From Cyathus striatus (taxonomy: Eukaryota > Basidiomycota > Agaricomycetes > Agaricales > Nidulariaceae): DNA of 64,000 nt. Numbering within the stretch: position 1 is the stretch's first letter; every line of letters starts with the position of its first letter. Both the position numbers and the translations under genes were made by a program. Below the pieces are notes generated by a model. It saw only the letters and a list, made by a program, of their open reading frames with translations. It was not told the DNA's origin and ran no database searches. Shown here piece after piece: positions 1-13,559 of this stretch. The stretch lies in assembly GCA_025738555.1 (NCBI GenBank), contig JAOVFP010000007.1, positions 434,001 through 498,000 on the forward strand. The letters are read 5' to 3'.

Positions 1-3000
1 CATTGCTCTCTCCTCCTCAAGGCCCACGAAGACACCTGCGCAGGTAGCCGCCTATACTGAGTAGCTAAAGTACGGAGTGCAGGACTCGATAGCGTGTTCG
101 GGTACATGAGTTCATTTGCGATGCTTCCGATACCTTCCCGTTAGCCTCGCTGCTTCCCAAACCTGCGACGAATCCATGTAGAAGATTGAAGGAAGCGTGT
201 TTGGTGGCGCCCGCTATTCTCGGTTGGAAGCTAGGAGATGCCAGGTCGATACGAGGTGCATAGGGTCAGCTTCTAAGCACGTCAATGTACAGCTGGGAGT
301 GCGCGTTTCGCATAACGCAGTTGTAGTGTCTTTACCTCTTCCCGATTTCGTCGAAATGAGTTATTAACTCACTTATGGTCACTTCACAACGATCCCCCAT
401 CCTGCAGTCTTCCCCGCTTCAGAGACTATCCTGAATGGTGTCTATCATTTGTAAACGTAAACTCTACCAGCTAATATCCTTTGTGGTCAATAGACGTAGA
501 AGAATGGTCTCTATCGTCGCACGATGATTCTTGCTGCACTATGCTTTGACGTCGTACCGTTTGACCGATGGGAAGAACCACTTCCATCGTATCGCTTCTT
601 TCAAACTGTGCTGGAAGGTGACTCCATGCCCTCGTTACGATGCATCCCCTTGCCTTACCGTCAAACTTCCGTGTGTTTATGAGAAGGGCTGAGAGGCGAC
701 CACTGATTCTATCATCGCAGTGACGTGTTAGCCCGTTCGCATTATGGAGTCAAGTCAAGTCAGAGGGCAACGTACCTTTCACAGGCCAATCGGACATCTT
801 TCAAACAATGTCGAACTGCATCTTCCCACTCGTCAACAACTTCGCGTACTTGTACCCTCCTTCGCCTCCCGCTGCCCTTATTTCGTTCCGACTTTGCTGG
901 TGTTACATGACGATTCCTTGCTGACAAAGCGAGCGTGGTCATGTGTGGTTTGTGGTGGATACTCTAGTTCTTGTGGGTGTTCTTGGCTAGATCAGGCTGA
1001 CCGGTAAGGTCAATCCCGCCTTTTTGAGTATGGTCAAGATAACTAGCCTTGCGTCCAAGACTTACCTAGGTTTCTACACGAATGTGCTCGGTTCAACTTG
1101 TGCTCACTTGCGCGTGATACGTTGTGATACGTTTGGAAGGGGATACGATTGCTCAGCGTTGGAAGATCTTTTACATTGGTAGTCTGGTAGGTTTAGCTAC
1201 CCCCCTGTTGCGCGTGAATCACAACTAATTTGAAGTAGTTGTAGTAGAACCACCACTATTGTCGAAGGATGAATTGTATTTTAGCCTTGTATCATTCGAC
1301 AGAGGAAGAACCAATTCCCTATGATTGTTTAACTTACGCTGGCCTTTTGAGCAAGGGTTATGGGGTAATTACTTGTCACGACACGTCTTCCTACCTTCAC
1401 ATCCGGCTTCCGCTCCTATAGCAATGAGAGAAGTGAGGTTCTTCACTGAATCTATTGTCGTAGCAGCACACCCGCAGGATTGAGCTGAGGATTTAATGAT
1501 CCAGGGAGACAATATATGTCTGTTTGCGTTGGCGACACATTTCTCTATGTAAAACCAATGTCCACTCCTTCTGCTGCCCCCGAATGAGCTAGGAGGTATG
1601 TGTGTGTGGTTTGAGCATTGTCTCTGGGCTACAGGGAGCTCTAGGTATGTCTATCCATTCTTTCATGGGTTGAAACGGTTCTCTGTATCCTGGTGTGTCA
1701 CGCTACCATATACTCCTTTGCTCCTTGAAGCTTCCTTCTAACTGTAACTGTCTTATAGTAATCGACTTTTCAGGCATGACCTGTGCCCCCTGCCGTTCTA
1801 CGCCTGGAGGAGCTGTCTCTTCAACCCACACTACCCCTTCGCCGCTTCCAACATCGATACTGTCACGTTTAAAACGCTCCTCACAGTACTCGCTTCTTGA
1901 CTTCAATCCGCCTCAGCCTATTATGTGGCGCCGTTTCCCCTCTCTGCACCTACAATGGCGTCCTACGAAGGAGGGTGAGAGGGTCAAGGGTCTCGGTATA
2001 CGTATAACCATCTGCGTCCATGATCGCAAAGATCACGAAGAATACACACGTACCAGCAAGTTCTTTTCACCACACGTATATCAGGTGTTACCTCCAGGCC
2101 AGGCTCCGACTTACAACTTCTATAGCTTCACGTTGAGCGTTCCCAGAGCCCAGACTCATCTCCAGCACCATCTCCTCTGCATACCATAGGATGAGACCTG
2201 TGAAGGCTGTTGAGAAGGGTTTTGGTGATGTGTCTGGGATCGTATCGGCGGAAGTTAAGTTTTGTTGTTTGGATTGTAGTGGAATGGGGAGGGTGACTGG
2301 AGATTCGAGAACGGGGAAAGATGTATTACTCAGAATTCTTCGCACACCGACAACACAGCGATGTTTGTCTTATTCTCTCTGCACATTGTATATTAAGTAG
2401 ATGACGACGTTACGTCTATCTAACTGGGCTTATCTCCTCCGATGCCGATGTTATCAACTCTTCGTAACCTCTACGGTTTCTCTGTTCCTCCGCGTACGAA
2501 GGGGCCTGCACAATAGACAGAGCTACTCAGAGGAATGGAATGTGGGTGCGTGACAGCTACCCAACGTCCTCCTTTTATCCTCTCCAATTCCTCTGGTCGT
2601 TGCGAGACTCGCACTGGGTAAGAGAAGCTAGTTTTTCGTTAGATGTTGCTTTCCCGTTCATTAACACACTGCTTCGTCTTCGATAGGTAGTCTGACACTA
2701 GCAGAGGATGCTGCCGTTAACATTCGGTTACATTACCTCTTCATACTGCTCCGTCCTCATTGTCGATCCGTGCGTCCTCGTTTAACGGCATTCAGAATAT
2801 TCATAACCTCCTCCGTGTCTTAACTTGACGTCCACTAGAACGGCCTGTACTGGTGGTTTATTATTTTGGAATTCGAGGTATGCACAGGTAGTTGAACTCG
2901 ACACTGGCAAGTATATACCTTTTATTGAGGTCGCAGTTAACCCAATAACGTGTAATTTTGGTGTTGAACTTTGGTCTATACCGGGTTGAAGGCACATTAG

Positions 3001-4289
3001 CGGCTTAAACCCAGCTTGAACGACATACATAACTCGATTGAACTTGGATCGTGAGGATCGAGTGTGGTTTTCATCTTATCCACGTGCAGAGCGCACTCAT
3101 CACTAAATCGGTGAAAGTCTCAAATAGCCGCACATTTCTCACGGGCGTTATGAGCGGTTATGCGTTGGTTGTGATGTTAATATCATAGTATGCAACATTC
3201 ATGATCTCACTAAGATATTGTATACTATGTATAAGTAGTTGTAAGCTCACCACGAGATCAGACGCAAATGATACGTGATTATATTCCTATCATCATACCA
3301 TGCTTAACTTACAAGTTTTTTATCATAGTATCTCTTGAGCAGCTTTCGTTATGTTCTTAATTAGAGGAAGACAACTACTGCCAAATCTTGACTGTACATG
3401 TACAAAACCTTAGAGCTCGATGTCAACGCAGTGCATTCCTCGTTCACTTTCTCAAGAGTCGCTGACTGCTCTGTTCTAGGACGTCGACTGTCAGTTGCTC
3501 TACTAGGTAAGTCTGGTTCGCGGTGTCAAACGTCGATGCTAACCCAATATGCCGTCCAACTCCTACTTCTCAGGTCAATTGCTGCATGCTTATTTGCCGT
3601 CTTTTAACGTCCGACCTATGTACACATGCTATGCGCCGTTACCCTGCAGCCGCCAAATGTCTTCTTATCGAGCCATCCAGCCATCTCATATGGTCGATGT
3701 GATAATATATCGCACTCATGATTTCCCATGATCAGCATGAGTGGCCATAAGAAAGAGCTACTTGGGGTGGCCGCAAATTAACATCTACTCCTATATGATC
3801 AAACCATAAGATCACATCAACTCATACCGCGCACATCAACTCACATTACATTACATTCTCACAGGAGATTCGCCCGAATTTAGTGATGCTGTCATGCGCT
3901 TTACACAAATGGAAAGTTGGTTTATACTAGCTAATTATAGGATCGCCCAGTAACTTAGATTTGGTCTCTGACCAGTATGAATGATTCGATGAAGGCTTGA
4001 TTGGATAGGCTTGATGTTGACAAGTATCGATTAACCAGCACGTTCTATTTCTGTTTGATTTCTGTGGTTATCGATAGTCCGGTGGGTTGGGTCAGTTAAA
4101 ATTGTATCGTACGCAGCAAGTGTGTAAGAGGAGCACATGAAGAAAACATCGATGTGAACGGTCCCAAGTTTCGGTTTAGGCGCTTGTAGAAGATCGTGTT
4201 CATAGCTGTTATCGATTTATATTGCGCTCAATAGGTAAGTTTGTTAGCTGTTGATAAGATAAGATGAACACCACATGACGCGTGTGAAA

Positions 4290-4878
4290 TTTACAGCCGT
4301 TTGCAAAAAGGTTGGCACTCGCGCGCGTGAACAAAATGTAAACGTTTAAACATTTGTAATAAATAATGTGATCGAAGCTCGAGCTACCTGCCGCTTTTGG
4401 CCACACTCCACCTTAGTTCACCTCGCGATTTCTGGATATCTGCACTACTGTCCCTTGCTATATTATTCTCCTGGCATACATTCCTTCTAAGCATTAAGCA
4501 CTTTAAAACCTTTTGCATCTAACTTTCTTATAGCCATGATAGTATGTTGTCATACACTGCCGCAATTGGCTAACATAATAAAACATATCCAACATATCGA
4601 GTTCATATAGCCTAATAGCGGCCCATTTGACATCTTTTGATATGGCGAGGTAGCCCATGTTATGTGTTGGTTATGTGTGCTAGAGATTAGCCAGGGGAGC
4701 GATGTTGGTTATAGAGAGTAGCAAGAATATTGGGGTGGAATGAGGCTCAACCAGAGTGTGGCCAAAAGCGGCAGGTAGCTCGAGCCTCGATCACATTATT
4801 TATTATTATTACAAATGTTTAAACGTTTACATTTTGTTCACGCGCGCGAGTGCCAACCTTTTTGCAAACGGCTGTAAA
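4290..4878. mobile_element. Non-autonomous inverted-repeat element (MITE-like), 589 bp
   Basis: Ends are perfect inverted repeats starting TTTACAGCCGTTTGCAAAAA and extending about 115 bp (4,290-4,405 against about 4,758-4,878, the right arm having a few extra TTA units). The long repeat at 62,701-62,740 is unfilled at the equivalent place: it runs straight from GTGTGAAAT into ACGTTCCGAACTTCC, whereas here those two blocks are separated by the element. No coding capacity beyond the arms. The target duplication is short (AT or AAT); the superfamily is undetermined. Confidence 0.75.
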
Positions 4879-5732
4879 TCCAACGTTCCGAACTTCCGAC
4901 GCTGTTCTGATTCGACCTCTCGAATGCCAACCATCTCGACTACATTGACCTTCACTATCCCACTTCTACTACCTCATATGCACCTCTCGTTAAACCATCC
5001 CATGAAGACTTGAAGACACGCTACTTCGACAACGCGGAGCTTCAAATCGCTTTAGGTCCCAGGATCCCACAGTCGTTCGAGAGGTGCATTAAACGTTGGA
5101 TGTTATATGGTAAGAGCCGTATCTCTTCTCCGCTCTTCGTGGCGTGGATGTATAGCTATTGCTTGTTGTGCGTCACTACTTCGTTCACTCACTTTATTCC
5201 TCTCACAGGGCAACGAGAGATTCCCTTACGCAGTCAAACGGCCGACAATCGAATTCGATGAGCCGGATGGGGTGGAATAGGCTCTTACAGCTTTATGAAC
5301 GTGACTGGTGTGTTTACTTCTCCTCTTCTCCTCCACTGCTTACGCTCGCACTTCTCTGTAGCACTTATAACCATTAACATTCAAGAGCGATTCTGCAGAC
5401 TACTCATTTACGGCGTACGCACTGCGATCCCTTCCAGACCGACCACCAATAGGAGGAACAATGAGTAGCTGGGTCCTGACTAGTGACTCCTTACCGCATG
5501 ATATCCCAGTGTCGTTTTCGATGCACGCACCGTCACCGTTCCATACTTCCCTCGAATCATCTGCTCCTTCATAGAGAGTGTCTCTGGCACCTTCCCCAAC
5601 GTCGTTCCCGCTCCTTACGCTTAACATAAGGTACACTAAAACTGGAATGGAGAGCGAATCGTGGTAGGCCACCCGGAGGGTGGCAAATGCCAACGTTGCG
5701 CAGACGGGTGGTACTACGGGTTCTGATGGCGC

Positions 5733-6119
5733 TCAAGTTGGAGTATCAGGGGATGACTCAAGCGGAGAGGCGAGGCGAAGGTAGTCTTGGGTGAAGGGTT
5801 CCTTCGTGGCTGACGTCGTTCCGAACTTTCTACACGACCCCTTGAGGTTAACAGTATCATTTTGCATATCCAAGCAGAGTTGCTCGACTTCTTTTAACTT
5901 TATGATCCGCTCCTCGTTGTCCGTCCTTCGTTCCCTCGCCGCCTGTCGAATGAGCCCAAGACTACGAGGCATGCTAATTCTGCGACATGGAGTACAAATC
6001 ATCTCAAGTCCCGGAGGGTTTCTTCCTCTTGTTGAATACCTACAGCTGCAGTCGATAGAGACTTCGAGGGGATAGAGAAGAGAGAGGAAGTAGCGGTTAT
6101 GTATCGCTGGGGTAAGCAT
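5733..6119 (-). pseudogene. Unrecognised reading frame conserved between repeat copies
   Basis: A 128-codon open frame, basic and coiled-coil-like in the middle (residues about 55-85 are rich in Arg, Glu and Lys). The same DNA at 63,680-63,900 still resembles it on the minus strand, including the blocks around RRIS and (D/N)xVNL, but it is broken by stops there. It may be a remnant of a gene inside the long repeat. I do not recognise the family, and it could be a chance frame in GC-balanced DNA. Confidence 0.2.
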
Positions 6120-6968
6120 TGTCCCCTTTTCCGTTGTTCACGTTCCATCCTCCGTGTTCATGCACCAACGTCTCTTCTCTTAGAACGACGTCTCTTGGAC
6201 GTCTCGTGCTCTTACGCGGAACAATGCGTGAGGATCGAATAGTCACTGGGCTGGGTGTGCTGGCAAATGCTCTAACTGCTTTGCGGAGGTGATAGGTGTG
6301 TGTTTATATTTGACTCTCTTCTCTTCACTCCGTGCTTACGACAGCTCTTAGCTCATACCTCACGCACCATCGTTGACATCCAAGATCTATTCAACAGTCT
6401 CTACGGTGATTGTGTACGTGGCAACAACGACCCTTCCAAACCGGCTGCTAAGACGAGAAAACTCACCCATGGAGCGGCCGTGTCTTCACCACTATCTCAA
6501 TGCCATTTCCTATGCCACTCGTAATGTCTACATCTCCAGCTTGAGTGTTCCCAGGGTTTCCAGAAGTTCCATCTCTTCTCGCTTCCTCCGTCTATGGGGA
6601 CGTGCAAGAAGGATTGAGGAGTGAGGGTGACTCATGACGAACGGACAGACTAGTTCGGGCGAAGGCTACTGTTATGCGCTGGGGGGTATTGGCGGACTTA
6701 TTGGCTTGGGATAAGGATGGGAACAATGTACGCTACCATCTTAGACGACGGGTGTGCGCTTTCTCTGCCCCTTCGCACGTACTTATGACATGATCTGCAA
6801 CGCTGCGCCTATTGAAGCCATATCCTACCCATCTGCCACCCTGACACTCAACGACAAAGACAGTTAGCTATCTTGCACCTTCAGCCTTGCGCCGCCTTCC
6901 TTCCATACGCCAGTTGCAACGCCTGCGTCATCACGTAGATCGTTCAGGAGTCCATACCTGCCTTCTTC

Positions 6969-7256
6969 CTACTCCGTAAGATGCGCTACAATGTCATCTG
7001 CTAGGTGGGCTAAGGGGGGGGGGGATCGCTGGTGCGCGTACGGTCGTGTTGGAGGAAGTTTTTGGTTGTATCGTATGAAAGCTTTCGCGGTTTTTCGAGG
7101 AGAATCGAGGTGGAGTGGAAGGGGATAAAGCTTGGGTCGAGCAGACGGCGTAGGGCTGTTTCCTGGACGACCATCGTGTTCCCTCTGACAATCGTTCACG
7201 AGGTAGATGTCGACATTGCGGCTGTTCAGCGAGGTGTGGTCATAACTTCTAAACAT
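6969..7256 (-). pseudogene. Unrecognised frame with a relative at 59,289-59,576
   Basis: A 95-codon minus-strand frame. It shares a start region of the pattern DHxxxSLNxxNxDI with a 95-codon minus-strand frame at 59,289-59,576 in the other copy of the long repeat, after which the two diverge. Conservation of the same frame in two separated copies suggests former coding sequence. No domain is recognisable, and both are Pro/Arg/Ser-rich further on. Confidence 0.2.
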
Positions 7257-9400
7257 CAGGTATTATCGACACTCGTAGCGCTTCTTCCGTTCTCTAAAGC
7301 GTCTTAATTGCTTTCTCCTCCTTCGAGGCTCACGAAGACGCCTGCACATGATGTGAGGCAGGCAGAGGATATCGTCGCACATGCCATCCAGAACTTTGTC
7401 TTTCATGGTCTCTGATTACTTCTTTTGTTAAGCCCGTACGGGGGGGTTAGGCTAGGAGGTATGTTGCATCTACTAGCTGCCCTATGCTAAGGGAGCCGGA
7501 GTACGGGGTCTCGATCACCGACGAGCGTGTCGATCTTAGTCTCCTCCACTTTACTCATACCCTCTATCTCAAGGTCCTGCTCTCTTCGTTCTCAACTACG
7601 CTGAGTCAGGGCACCCCTCATATCAACCTCCCGCTTCTGTCACGCTCGATCTCGTAAACTCTCTAGGGCAACCACGACCTTTGATCATGGATACGAAGCC
7701 GTTCCTGTGACGATTCGTGCTCCTGGATTCTACGACGAAGGAGGTGCAGTGGGCTGGATATCGACGTACAAGACCACTGCATTTCCGTCTTCGGGCAGGA
7801 TTCAATACAACCTCTTGCAGGCTATCAGTCGTCTTCCAACACGGGTGAGCGTCGTCAACTGTTAGCGCACTCATGCCCTCCCTCGCCGCCTGATGCACCC
7901 ATCCATGTCCACCTTTGCTGGCATTGCATAACGCAGTATTGCTGGCAACGAAAAGGTAGTCATGCTGGATATGATGGGTCAGTGGATGTTCTAGGTTGGC
8001 GCTGGCAGTCGGTAGGGTCAAGTATATTCTATAGTACGCTTACAGCCACTAATCTTTGTCCAAGGCACATCCTGGTGTCGACACGAGTGCGCTCGAATCA
8101 CCAAGAGTTTAATTGCGCACGATATCATATGTTGAAATGGGGGTAGGGTTGGGCAGGTTAGGGGCATATTGGGGGGTCTTTATACAGTGGACATCTGGTA
8201 TGTTCCATCATCACCTGCCTCACAAGGATGATTGCTAATGCAATGTTGACGTGGCAGAGGTCTCTACCATCGTAAGACGATTTGCACTGTGCTGTGCTTA
8301 GACCTCGTATAGTTCGGCCGAGGGGAAGAACCACCCCCTGCCTGTCACTTCTACTGGACCTTTCGAGCCGGGCTAGAGGGCGACCCTATGCTCTCGTAGC
8401 GATGGGTTTCCTTGCCTTCACGACCGCTTTCCATGTGTTTGAGGGAGGGAAAAGGAGATGACCACTAGCTCTATCATCACAGCGTGACGTGGTAGCCTAT
8501 TCGCATGACAGAGGCGAGTAGGTAGGACAACGCAACCTCCAGCAGTATTTTGGTCATCTTTCGAACAACTTCGAACTGCAGCTTTACCCACTTACTCATC
8601 AACACTCCGTGCGCTCGTACCCTCCTTTACTTCCCTCTGCCCATATTTCGTGCCGAGTTTGCTGGAATTCCATGACACTTTCTTAACGGCGAAGTAAGCG
8701 TAGTTGTGCGTAGTTTGTGATGGATGCACTGGGTCTGTGGGTGTTCTGGGCTGGGTCAGGTGTTCGGTAAGGTCAATCCCATCTGTTGAAATACGGTTAA
8801 GACAACTAACCTTCGTTCAAAGCGACCTAGGTGTGCATATAACTGCGATCGGCTCAACTAGCGTTTACTTGCGCGTGATGCGTTGAAAAGGGGGCACTTC
8901 GGGGGTACGGTTACTCAGTGTTGGGATATCATATACTATCATTGGTAGTCTGGCATGTTCAAAGCATCACAAGTTGTGAATGACGATTGCTAACGAAACA
9001 TTGGCGTGGCAGAACTGCCAGACATTTCGAGCAGAGGGGAAGATTATGACATCATAATACATATCTTTGTTTCAATGCGTCTCCTTGTATTCACATTCAG
9101 CCTCTGTATATCTCAGAGACAAGGGTGAGGCAAACACTGCGTCTAACACTGCTCATCTCATTTGAATGATCGAGCTGAGACTGAAGAGGTGACGCTACCA
9201 GACTTCAGTGCTCGGTCCTCCCTTGGCATGTCCATTTCGTTTGACTGTTAAGATGATCTCGCCCATCATGTGCTAATGCAGAGTCAGTTTTCCTCCGTCG
9301 TATAAGCTCCTTTAGCTGTTGATTGATACCCTGCCCTCATCGACCATTACGTTAGCTATGATATACTTATAGTCCATTTTCACTGTTCTTTCGAAATGTA

Positions 9401-10572
9401 GTCATTATTGATAAGTATAAGCGACATTAACATTGGTGTTAGCACGACTACAGGGCAGAGAAAGAGTTTGCATAAGTAGTGTACGACGTAAAAAGATTGA
9501 ATTACAAAAGCTGCTCGACAATGATTTAACAATCGATAGCAGATGGTTGTATCCGATCACAAAATCCTCTCTGAGCAGTGCTAAAAGTCCAGCCGCCAGC
9601 TGAACAGTCTGGATAAGAACGAGACGAGATCTTTGAACAAGACTCAAGGTACCGGTCATCCTATAACTCTGCGTTCAATGACATGAAAGCCAATGTTGCC
9701 AACACAAAAAGCCGCACGTCTGCCATACCCGACGGAGCCCAAGAACACCATGTCGTCAGGACCCTCGAAAACGACCACAAATCCCTAATCCCATAAGAGA
9801 CATTTTGGCGGCCGTCAGGCCGCCCGGCCGCCCGGCCTGATCCAAAAGAGACATTTTGAGGGAGAATTTTGATGCAATCCTTGAGGAGAATTGAAGACAT
9901 TTTTGGGTAAAATGGATATGGTATGATCCGGCTTGTAGACAAATAATGTGTTGTGGCTCAGCGGTTGGATGGCTCAAATTTTTGTTGTAGAATTTTGATT
10001 TTGTGTAACCAGATGTAACTAAATTCGGCTCCTAATAGCTCCTAATAGCTCCTAATCTATCCCCTGACATTAATAATAGCAAGGCATTGCATTGAAACAC
10101 GTGTTGTGATGTGTTGGCTGAGGGCAATTAGCCAATAAATCAATAAGGCCGACAAGCGGCAAGGCCTGCTACCTAACACAACCTGATTCTCTCCAAAAAA
10201 CATATAATATATCATTTATACATGTAGTTAGACCTGTTGAAAGTGCACAAGCAAGTGTATCTCTGAAAGTTTATTGAATGGGACATCACATAAATTTATT
10301 CTTAATGATCCCAGAAATTCCAATCATCCTTCTTCACTATCATCTCGGCCCAATTTCCAGGGCCCACAAGCTACAATCAGTATAAATTGGTGAGGAATAT
10401 ATGGGATCACATAGAGTTCATGAGAGCAGATCCATACTATTATGTTCTGGTGAGGAGACATTATGTCATCAAAGGATAGTCCTGAATGCCTGGTCGATGA
10501 TGCACCAAATACGGTAAGTATGTAGAAGCTCTAAGCAGTTAGGATATGGGAATGACCAATATTTCAAGCTTA
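9401..10572. other. Unassigned stretch with a GC-rich palindrome
   Basis: I see no supported gene. Two adjacent minus-strand frames (about 9,405-9,659 and 9,661-9,942) are short and unrelated to any family I know. At 9,806-9,840 there is a very GC-rich block of repeated GGCCGCCC units that can fold on itself, bracketed by two direct copies of AAGAGACATTTTG. At 10,143-10,175 is a copy of the GGCCGRCAAGCGGCARGGCC motif also found at 39,695 and, inverted, at 44,159. AT content rises sharply after about 9,960. Confidence 0.5.
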
Positions 10573-11486
10573 CACGTGGTTGCCAAAATTAATGGCAATC
10601 ATGCATTTTTCCTACTAAAAATGCGAAGCATTCTCACATTAATTAGAATGTAGCACACTACACTCTGTGCAGACCACCTTGAAATTCTGTATATATACTT
10701 TCCACAATGTATACTGCTGGAACGAAACTGTATAACATAATGGATTTATTTAATGGCATGATATACACAATCTAATTCACCAGCTATATTTGTGTCATAC
10801 AATTTACATATTGGCCTACAGAAGTTGTTCTTGTTGGTATCTCTACATGATATCTTGGACATATGATGTACTATATATGCAGTATAAAATATTTAAGTAT
10901 CAAAGGATACAGGCAATTGTATACTGAGATACTATAATGATATTTATGTGAGCTTTCTTAATTGTTAAACCTGAGAAATTGTATATTTAGCTGCTATATA
11001 GACTAATGTAACACTACAGAAATTCCTGAGGATATGTAGAACTCATGCTTCCGAATAGTACTGTACACACAGTATGATATTTATTGTTAGGATATGAAAC
11101 ACATATATCAATTATGTGTGATCAAACTTATTGCTCTTGTTTTCAGTACAATAATGAAGCAATCTTTAAATCATCTGGATATTATATTAGGTGGTATACA
11201 AGTTATGTCTCAGAGAAATTTAAATTTTGAACAGTTCTGTAGCCCTCAAAGTGCTCTGCTGATCAATGAATCATTTCCCTTAAGAAAATGCGGCTTCATA
11301 GAAAAATTGCTTATAATATGCCACCAAGATATTAAATTCAATCTTAACTTTACATACACGCTTTAAATCTTCGAGGTATTCTGAGCTGTGTGTAACATGC
11401 TACAACCCAGGCCGCTCGACAATGCAAGAAACCATTCTCGTTATATATGGGAATTGTTGTTGGTTGCCATCTTCGGCAACCACGTG
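10573..11486. mobile_element. Non-autonomous TA-flanked element, 914 bp
   Basis: Inverted ends begin CACGTGGTTGCC at 10,573 and at 11,486 on the other strand, each followed by a second, looser repeat of TTGCCA. TA dinucleotides sit directly outside both ends (10,571-10,572 and 11,487-11,488), as expected for Tc1/mariner-type insertion. The interior is AT-rich. A 90-codon frame at 11,094-11,366 has no recognisable domain and is probably fortuitous. Confidence 0.6.
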
Positions 11487-13344
11487 TATTTAAACTCCGG
11501 TTGATGGGAGGTGTTTGCTCTGCAAAAAACGAGTTTTCATCGCCCTACATAACCCTACTACCTTAAAAGGTAGCGGGAATAATCGCATTGTTACAGTGCT
11601 GTTACCTTTTTTGTTCTTTTTCTTTCCTCCCACCCTCAGTGCTCAGCTGTCATCGTTTCCTGTAATATTCACTGCTCTCACAGATAGAGCTACTCACCTC
11701 CAAACACGGCAGTATGATATTATTCCATCTCTGGCTTTCTTATCATGCCTTTCAGCTGCTCCAATACTTCTCAATGCCAATACCAAGTTGAGACTTGAAG
11801 ATGTTGATAAACAACTTTACAGGAAGCTCAGTGAATCTCAAAAGTTGCTAGCAAGCACACTGAAGATATCATGGCAGAGGAAGAAGGTGCCTGTAGGGCT
11901 TGAAAGCAATAAGTGATTGATTATTACTATATTACCTACCATATCTTGTATCTATATATGATCTAGTCCTTCATATACTAAAGTTATTGAAGTCTAAACA
12001 CTGCAGTGGGTGCAAAATTTGAGTGAAATTTGAGGGCTGATCCCACTTTCAGACAAATTTAGGGCTATGAGAGGCCTGATCCATATTTCAGACAAATTTA
12101 TGGAAATTTATGGAGGCTTGATCTCTTGGGGACATTTTTTCTGAAATCACTCAAAATTTTACCAGACAAAACTGTCAGCACCAGGATCATGCCTTTATGG
12201 TCATTTTCAAGGGTCCTATGTTGTCTTCTTTGACTCTCAACCCTCAATCTCCCACTCAGTCCAACTGGAACTAGAGCTGACACTACCACCATACACAGGA
12301 CAACATCCTTCATCATAATGAGCTTACATGCACCAGCAAGACCCTTGTTTCTTTAACCCTCCTTCGCAGATCATGTAGGTGTAGAGAGAGAGGGCATGCT
12401 GGAGAAGGGGCCGAGGACACTTGAAATGAGGAAGTGAATGTTGTGAAGAATGCTCAGGATGGAGATGGTATCAGTGTTAGAAATGGCACTGGGATAGTAT
12501 GTGCTGAAGAGCTAGGGCCTTCATGGTGAGCAATTATAGTCTTCAGAGTGACCAGCTTGGGGGCAGGTCATCATATGGTGAAGGGCACATTAATGGCCGG
12601 AAGGAGTGTGATCATTCAATTACTGTAAGACAGGTCCAGTTAACAGAGAGGTGTAGCAGAGTAGAAGTGAGGTTAATGCACAAGAACACAGAACCATTTC
12701 AACACATTCAGGTCCATTGAGTTTGACTGCCACTGATTTGACTGCATATACAAGTCCGATGTTATCCTGTAAGAAGAGAACAAGTTAGTGTTGGAATACG
12801 AGAGACAACCATATTCAAATGTCTCAATGATCCTTGCTCATGCCACTATATGTTTCATGTATGTCTTCCATTTTATTCTATGCCGCCTAACTATGCCTTT
12901 TATGTACTACATATTTTGTATTTAAATTTGTACATTACATCATTTACCATGTGCATTTACCCCCACAATATATGTTGTCACCTGAATTTATTAGAGCCTT
13001 CAACAGTTAGTTCATGGGGAGATGATGAGTAGATCAACAGTGAAAGTGGAAGGCATGTGATTGTCATATGTATGTTTTGATAGCGGAGAAGGGAAGCTAG
13101 TAAGAGCAGAGGGGGGAGACAGTGCTTACCTTAGTGACACTCAATGCCTACTGCTCCATCCCTTTCTGCCCTTATAAATATCCCTCGAATACAGCTGCCA
13201 GTGTTCAATATGAAAAATATAATGTTCAGAATGGTGAACCTAAAGCAGTCTGGTGCTCAGTGTGCAGGATGTCGAATTGATGTATATTGCCAGTGTGTGG
13301 TCCTGTCAGGCACAGCTCAGTGGTTTGTGCAAGTGACTTGCAAG
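11487..13344. other. AT-rich stretch without a recognised gene
   Basis: Nothing here resembles a known gene. A 133-codon frame at 11,515-11,916 starts inside a copy of the ACTACCTTAAAAGGTAG terminal motif seen again at 41,490 and 42,290, so its start at least is transposon-derived. At 12,014-12,160 a small inverted repeat (AAAATTTGAGTGA against TCACTCAAAATTTT) encloses about 120 bp and may be a tiny MITE. CpG is scarce from about 12,300 onward. Confidence 0.45.
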
Positions 13345-13557
13345 AAGTGAGGCAGGGAGAGAAAGGGGAAGAGATATCATCTCACATGCTGTCCAAAATG
13401 TCATTCTTCATCATCACTGATTGCTTCTTGTGTTAAGCCCATAGGAGGGAGTTAGGCTAAGGGGGTATATTTCCTCTATGTACTAGCTGTCTTATGCTGA
13501 GGGAGCCAGAGTATGGGGTGCAGGTCTCAATCACCTACCAGCACATTTACCTCGACA
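13345..13557. repeat. CpG-decayed fragment of the long repeat
   Basis: It matches 7,345-7,545 in the same orientation, but positions that are CG there are usually TG or CA here (for example, CGTCGCACATGC there corresponds to CATCTCACATGC here). The Tc1/mariner-like element inserted at its right edge. Confidence 0.7.
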
Positions 13558-13559
13558 TA

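Larger units (their letters stand above)
1..9400. repeat. Long degenerate dispersed repeat, CpG-replete copy
   Basis: This stretch shows no gene I can recognise. It is repeat DNA. About 1,080-1,570 matches 60,330-60,840, 1,630-3,060 matches 60,870-62,350, 3,900-4,290 matches 62,440-62,720, and about 5,100-6,340 matches 62,940-64,000, all in the same orientation. The unit also recurs internally: about 510-1,010 matches 8,260-8,780, and 1-110 matches about 7,305-7,540, giving a spacing near 7.7 kb. CpG dinucleotides are frequent here, unlike the decayed copies in the middle of the window. Open frames are short, overlap on both strands and do not stay open between copies. It may be a dead transposon, a subtelomeric-type repeat or a dispersed segmental duplication; I cannot tell which. 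Confidence 0.7.

Noticed and set aside
1695..2400. Open frames on both strands of the long repeat
   Set aside because: The matching DNA at 60,960-61,720 breaks these frames with shifts and stops, so they are not conserved as proteins.
11515..11916. 133-codon frame as a gene
   Set aside because: The start lies in a transposon terminal motif and no domain is recognisable; the base composition changes within it.
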